Positions 59,813 through 64,000 of a stretch of 64,000 bases of DNA are shown piece after piece. Origin of the DNA: Desmodus rotundus (lineage: Eukaryota; Chordata; Mammalia; Chiroptera; Phyllostomidae). Position numbers and translations under genes: made by a program. The notes under the pieces are model-generated. The model did no database searches. It was given only the letters and a program-made list of their open reading frames with translations, and was not told the origin of the DNA. How positions within the stretch are numbered: the stretch's first letter is position 1; each line of letters begins with the position of its first letter. The stretch spans positions 80,849,073 through 80,913,072 of the forward strand of contig NC_071388.1 of the NCBI RefSeq assembly GCF_022682495.2. Reading direction: 5' to 3'.

Positions 59813-61546
59813 AGAGTTCAGGCCAAGATGGAGGTATAGGTAGACACCCTTCGTTTCCTCACACAACCTAAAGGAGGATAACAACCAATCTAAAATCAAT
59901 AAACAGAAGTGCCAGAAGTGCCAGAAAATCAAACTGCATGGAACTCGGACAACCAAGGAATTAAAGAAACAGACAACCAGACCAACCAGACCAGTAAGAC
60001 GGGCGGACAGAGAGAACCTGCAGCATGGCAGTGGATCAAACAGGCATGAAACTGAGACTCAGAGCTGATGGTGGACTATGCCTGGGGTTGCTATGGTGGA
60101 GAAACTCCCAGTCTCACACAAGAGTTCTTGGAAAGTGGGTCTAGAGCTGAGCAGATGAGCTGCACTGTTCCCTCTGTGGCCCCTCCCCCACAGTCAGCAC
60201 CTGAGCACAGCAAAGAGGGTTGCCCTGCCCTGGTGAATACCTAAGGCCCCACCCCCTTACAACTTAACAGGTGCATCAAGACAAAGAAATATGGCCCAAA
60301 TGAAAGAACAGAGCAAAACTCCAAAAAGAGAGCTAAGCGATGAGGAGATAGACAACCCATCTGAGGGAGAGTTTAAAGCCCTGGTAATCAAAATGCTCAC
60401 AGAACTGATTGAGCTTAGTCATAAGATGAAAGAACAAATGAAAGATACCCAAAATGAATAAAGCAAAAATATTCAGGGAACCAACAGTGAAAGGAAAGAA
60501 ACCAGGACTCAAAACAATGATTTTGAACAAAAGGAAGAAATAAACATCCAACCAGAACAGAATGAAGAAACAAGAATTCAAAAAAATGAAGAAAGACTTT
60601 TGAACCCCTGGGACAACTTGAAATGTTCCAATATCCAAATTATAGGGGTGCCAGAAGGAGAAGAGGAAGAAAAAAAATTGAAAACTTATTAGAACAAATA
60701 ATGAAGGTGAACTTCCCTAATCTGGCAAAGGAAATAGACTTCCAGGACATCCAGGAAGCCCAGAGAGTCCCAAAGAAGTGGGAGCCAAAGAGGAACACAC
60801 CAAGGCACATCATCATTAAGTTACCCGATTAAATATAAAGAGAAAATCCTAAAAGAAGCAAGGAGAAAGGAGACAGTTACCTACAAAGGAGTGCCCATAA
60901 GGCTATTGGCTGATTTCTCAAAGAAACCTTGCAGGCAAGAAGGGGCTGGAAAGAAGTATTTGAAGTCATGAAAGACAAGGACCTACATCCAAGATTACTC
61001 TACCCAGCAAAGTTATCATTTAGAATGGAAGGGCAGATAAAGTTCTTCCCAGATAAGGTCAAGTTAAAGGAGTTCATCATCACTAAGCCATTACTAAATG
61101 AAATGTTAAAGGGATTTATCTAAGAAAAGGAAGATCAAAAATATGAACAGTAAAATGACAACAAACTCATAATTATTAACAAATGAACCTAAAAAAATAA
61201 AAGAAAGAAAAACAATGTAAAAAAAAAACTAAGCAAACAACTAGAACAGGAACATAATCAGAGAAATGGAGATCACATGGAGGGTTTTCAGTGGAGTGGG
61301 GGAAGGGAGGAATAGTGGGGAAAATGTACAAGGAAGAAGAAGAACTGGTAGGTATTACATAGATGGGGAGAGGTGAAAAATGGTACAGGAAACAGAGAAC
61401 TCAAAGAACTTATATGTACAACCCATGGACATGAACTAAGTAGGGGGACGCTAGAGGGTTGGGGGGTGCAGAGTGGAGGGGGGATAAAGGGAGAAAAAAT
61501 TTGGAAAACTGTAGTAGCATAATCAATAAAATATACTTTAAAAAAA
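59813..61546 (+). mobile_element. HAL1-type element, copy C, decayed
   Basis: Same layout as A and B: a 5' end with ggccaagatggaggtatagg, a short 5'UTR, ORF1 60291-61123, purine-rich 3'UTR and the terminus gtagtagcataatcaataaa. Diverged from A by roughly a tenth by eye. 5'-complete; no target-site duplication recognised. Confidence 0.88.
60291..61123 (+). pseudogene. HAL1-type ORF1 pseudogene
   Basis: Starts MAQMKEQ-like at 60291. An in-frame TAA lies at 60459-60461 (codon 57) and the total span is not a multiple of three relative to A, so at least one frameshift follows. Open pieces at 60623-60832 and 60929-61123 keep KKWEPKRNTPRHIIIKL and the terminal LNEMLKGFI. Confidence 0.88.
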
Positions 61547-62420
61547 TAGGCAAAGAACCTGAACAGAAGCTTCTCCTAAGACATGACATTGGCTAACAGA
61601 TATGGGAAAAGATGCTGAACTTCACCAGCTTAGAGAAAAGCAAATCAAAACTGTAATGAGACACCAACTCACACCTGTTAGAATGATTATTATCAACAAG
61701 ACAAGTAATAGCAAGTGTTGGAGAGGTTATGGAGAAAAAGGAACCCTCATTCTCTGCTACTGGAAATGTAAACTAGTACAGTCACTATGGAAAATAGTAT
61801 GGAAGTTTCTCAAAAAATTAAGAATAGAGTTACCATATGATCCAGCAATTTCTCTTTTGGGTATCTACCTGAAAATTTTGAAAACACTTATTCACAAAGA
61901 TATATGCAGTCCTATGTTCACTGCAGCATTATTTATGGTGGCCAAGACATGAAAACAACCAAAGTGTCTTTTGGTAGATGATTGGACAAAGAAGGTGTGG
62001 TATACATATTCAATAAATACTACTCAGCTGTAAGAAAAGATGAATATTGCCATTTGTGACATCATGGATGGATCCTAAGAATATAATGCTAAGCAAATAA
62101 GTAAGACAGAAAAAGTGAAGACCCATATGATTTCCCTCATATGTGGGATGTAAACCTGAAAGCAACAAGTGAACAAACATGACAAACAAAGAAACAAAAA
62201 TTGATCGGCACAGATGACAGTATGGTGGTTACCGGAGGGACAGGGAGGTGAGGGGGAAGTAGTAAAGGGAAAAGGGGATCAAATATATGGTGAGAGCAGG
62301 ATATTGACTTTGGGTGGGAAACACAGAATGCAATATACAGGTGATGTATTAGAGTATTTTACCCTTGAAACCTATATAATTTTATTAACCAGTGTCACCC
62401 CAATACATTTTATTTAAAAA
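61547..62420 (+). mobile_element. Older L1 3' end
   Basis: Sense ORF2 C-terminus (61602-61952: RHQLTPVRM, then the decayed cysteine motif [19 protein letters not shown]) followed by a 3'UTR with gacagtatggtggttaccgg and ttttattaaccagtgtcacc. Confidence 0.8.
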
Positions 62421-62424
62421 ATAA

Positions 62425-62650
62425 AAATATAAAATGCTTCTGAACAGCAAAAGGAACAATAAGCAAAATGGAAGGCAATCTATGGAATGGCAGAAAATAT
62501 TTTTAAACCACATATCACATAAGAAGCTATTATCTAACATATATAAGGAATTTGGACAACTCAATAGCAAAACAACAAAAAATTCAATTAAAAATTTGGC
62601 AAGGGCCCTGAATAGATACTTTTTTTCAAAAAAGATATAGAAAGGTCAAA
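62425..62650 (+). mobile_element. L1 ORF2 fragment
   Basis: Sense piece with atgcttctgaacagcaaaag, ggaatttggacaactcaata and aaatttggcaagggccctga, an upstream part of the ORF2 C-terminal region. Separate from the previous fragment because the order is not collinear. Confidence 0.7.
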
Positions 62651-62689
62651 GAACCTGTAAAAGTGGCCAATATCACTAGAGACTTCAGG

Positions 62690-62935
62690 TTTGCTGAGAA
62701 TTCTCTGACTAACGTTTGTTAGGCTCTTTCTGGGTGCCAGATTCTGTGTTATATATATTACAATGACTAGTCTTGTAAATCTTCACAACAAATCTCTGCA
62801 GTCAGTGTTATTCTCACCCCATCCCTAATTTACAAATAAGAAAATGGAGGCACAGAGAATTTGTGATTTAGCCAGAGTTATATGACTAGTAAATGATGTA
62901 GCATGACTTCAAAACTGAAGGGTTTAAATCTAGAG
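62690..62935 (-). repeat. MIR SINE
   Basis: The plus strand has tgggtgccagattctgtgtt, aatcttcacaacaaatctct and aaaatggaggcacagagaat, the reverse complement of MIR. Confidence 0.75.
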
Positions 62936-63135
62936 TTTATGCATGTCACTATTCTTTTTTTCACAATCATTAATAATTCTGGATATTGCTGCCATGGATC
63001 AGGCCAATGACCCATTTAGTAGACATGATTAGTCCAGGGAGATTTATGGAGAAACTGGAGGCGTTAATGAACTCCTGAAGCAGATTTCTGTTAATGCAAT
63101 CTGTGGCCAGCTTTCAATCTAAATTAGAAAAAGGA

Positions 63136-63350
63136 GCCCTGCCAGGTGTGGCTCAGTGGATTGAGTGCCAGCCTGTGAACCAAAAGGTCACTGGTTAGAT
63201 CCCAGCCAGTACACATGCCTGGGTTTTGGGCCAGGTCCCTCCCCAAGTGGGGGCGTGTGAGCTCTCTCACATATCTATGTCTCCCTCTCTCTCTTTCTGC
63301 CTCCCTTCCCCTGTCTCTAAAAATAAATAAAAAACATCTTTTTAAAAAAA
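63136..63350 (+). mobile_element. VES SINE
   Basis: Head gccctgccaggtgtggctca, a box B-like ggttagatcccagcc, body with gcctgggttttgggccagg, pyrimidine tract and tail aaataaataaaaaaca. It abuts an L1 3' end at 63351. Confidence 0.92.
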
Positions 63351-64000
63351 TTTTTATTGTTATTCAATTACAGTTGTATGCCTTTTCTCCCCATCCCTCC
63401 ACCCCACCCCAGCTGAACTCACCTCCCTCCCCACTTCCACCCTCCCCCTTGGTTTTGTCCATGTGTCCTTTATAGTAGGTTCTGTAATCCCCTCTTCCCA
63501 CTGTCCCCCCCCCCCAAGCTATTGTTAGATTCTTCTTAACTTCAATGTCTCTGGTTATATTTTGTTTGCTTTTTTCTTCTATTGATTATGTTCCAGTTAA
63601 AGGTGAAATCATATCGTATTTGTCCCTCACCTCCTGGCTTATTTCACTTGGCATAATGCCCTCCAGTTTCATCCATGCTGTTGCAAAGGGTATAAGCTCC
63701 TTCTTTCTCTCTGCTGTGTAGAATTCCATTATGTAAATATACCACAGTTTTTGGATCCACTCATTTGCTGATGGGCACTTAGGTTGCTTCCAGTACTTGG
63801 CTATTGTAAATTGTGCTGCTATGAACATTGGGGTGCACAGGTTCTTTCGGATTGGTGTTTTAGGGTTCTTAGGGTATAATCCCAGCAGCGGAATTGCTGG
63901 GTCAAAGGGCAGTTCCATTTTTAGTTTTCTGAGGAAATTCCATATTGTTTTCCACAGTGGCCTCACCAGTCTGCATTCCCACCAACAGTGCAAGAGGGTT
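63351..64000 (-). mobile_element. Young L1, 3' part, running off the window
   Basis: The antisense L1 3' end starts at 63351 (ttattcaattacagttgtat) with the same 3'UTR subfamily as 15712 and 16645. ORF2 coding starts at 63586. It continues beyond the right edge. Confidence 0.9.
63586..64000 (-). pseudogene. L1 ORF2 C-terminus (partial at window edge)
   Basis: Open from the edge to the stop at 63586-63588, ending [15 protein letters not shown], with HCWWEC of the cysteine motif at the upstream side. Whether the full ORF2 is intact cannot be seen, because its N-terminal parts lie right of the window. Typed as pseudogene only for lack of evidence that it is complete. Confidence 0.8.

Overview
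The window is a non-coding-rich piece of a mammalian nuclear genome, almost certainly from a microbat. Five tRNA-derived SINEs of the bat VES type, several young L1 elements, three L1-derived ORF1-only (HAL1-type) elements and a mariner-like MITE point to a yangochiropteran bat. Two real genes are visible. The left edge holds the last two coding exons of CLDND1 (plus strand). Position 44994-45920 (minus strand) holds an intact olfactory receptor of the OR5K type. In human, CLDND1 lies beside the OR5K receptors on 3q11-q12 with opposite transcription, so the window looks like the same conserved neighbourhood in inverted orientation.

Layout. 1-2.1 kb: CLDND1 intron, exons and probable 3'UTR. 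2.1-6.4 kb: mostly unique DNA with a SINE, a MIR and a MER5-type fragment. 6.4-9.8 kb: L1 remnants, one with a second L1 tail nested in it. 10-15.7 kb: ancient L2/MIR/MLT1 debris, including a 187-bp tandem duplication. 15.7-17.5 kb: a twin-primed L1 and an L1 3' end. 18.1-23.5 kb: a 5'-complete, decayed L1 with a VES inserted. 23.5-27.3 kb: a candidate solo LTR and an L2 split by another repeat. 27.3-32.4 kb: a second long L1 with an inverted 3' segment. 32.4-36.4 kb: old L1/L2 fragments.

36.5-38.5 kb: HAL1-type copy A with an open 279-codon ORF1. 38.5-44.9 kb: ancient L1/L2. 45 kb: the OR gene. 48.0-49.3 kb: a perfect 297-bp tandem duplication over the 3' end of another 5'-inverted L1. 49.5-51.5 kb: HAL1-type copy B (minus; one nonsense codon). 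51.8-54.4 kb: VES, MIR and an LTR. 54.9-59.8 kb: an older L1 with a mariner-like MITE inside and a degenerate tandem-repeat 5'UTR. 59.8-61.5 kb: HAL1-type copy C (decayed). 61.5-64 kb: L1 fragments, MIR, VES and a young L1 that runs off the right edge.

The most interesting system is the HAL1-type family. All three copies are about 1.7-2.0 kb and 5'-complete, and they carry ORF1 and a 3'UTR but no ORF2. Their 3' ends share a short terminal motif with the local L1s, which suggests mobilisation in trans by L1 ORF2p. HAL1 (half-L1) elements are already a described class; whether this subfamily is catalogued cannot be told from sequence alone. Repeat names, boundaries and family assignments are by eye and should be taken as approximate.
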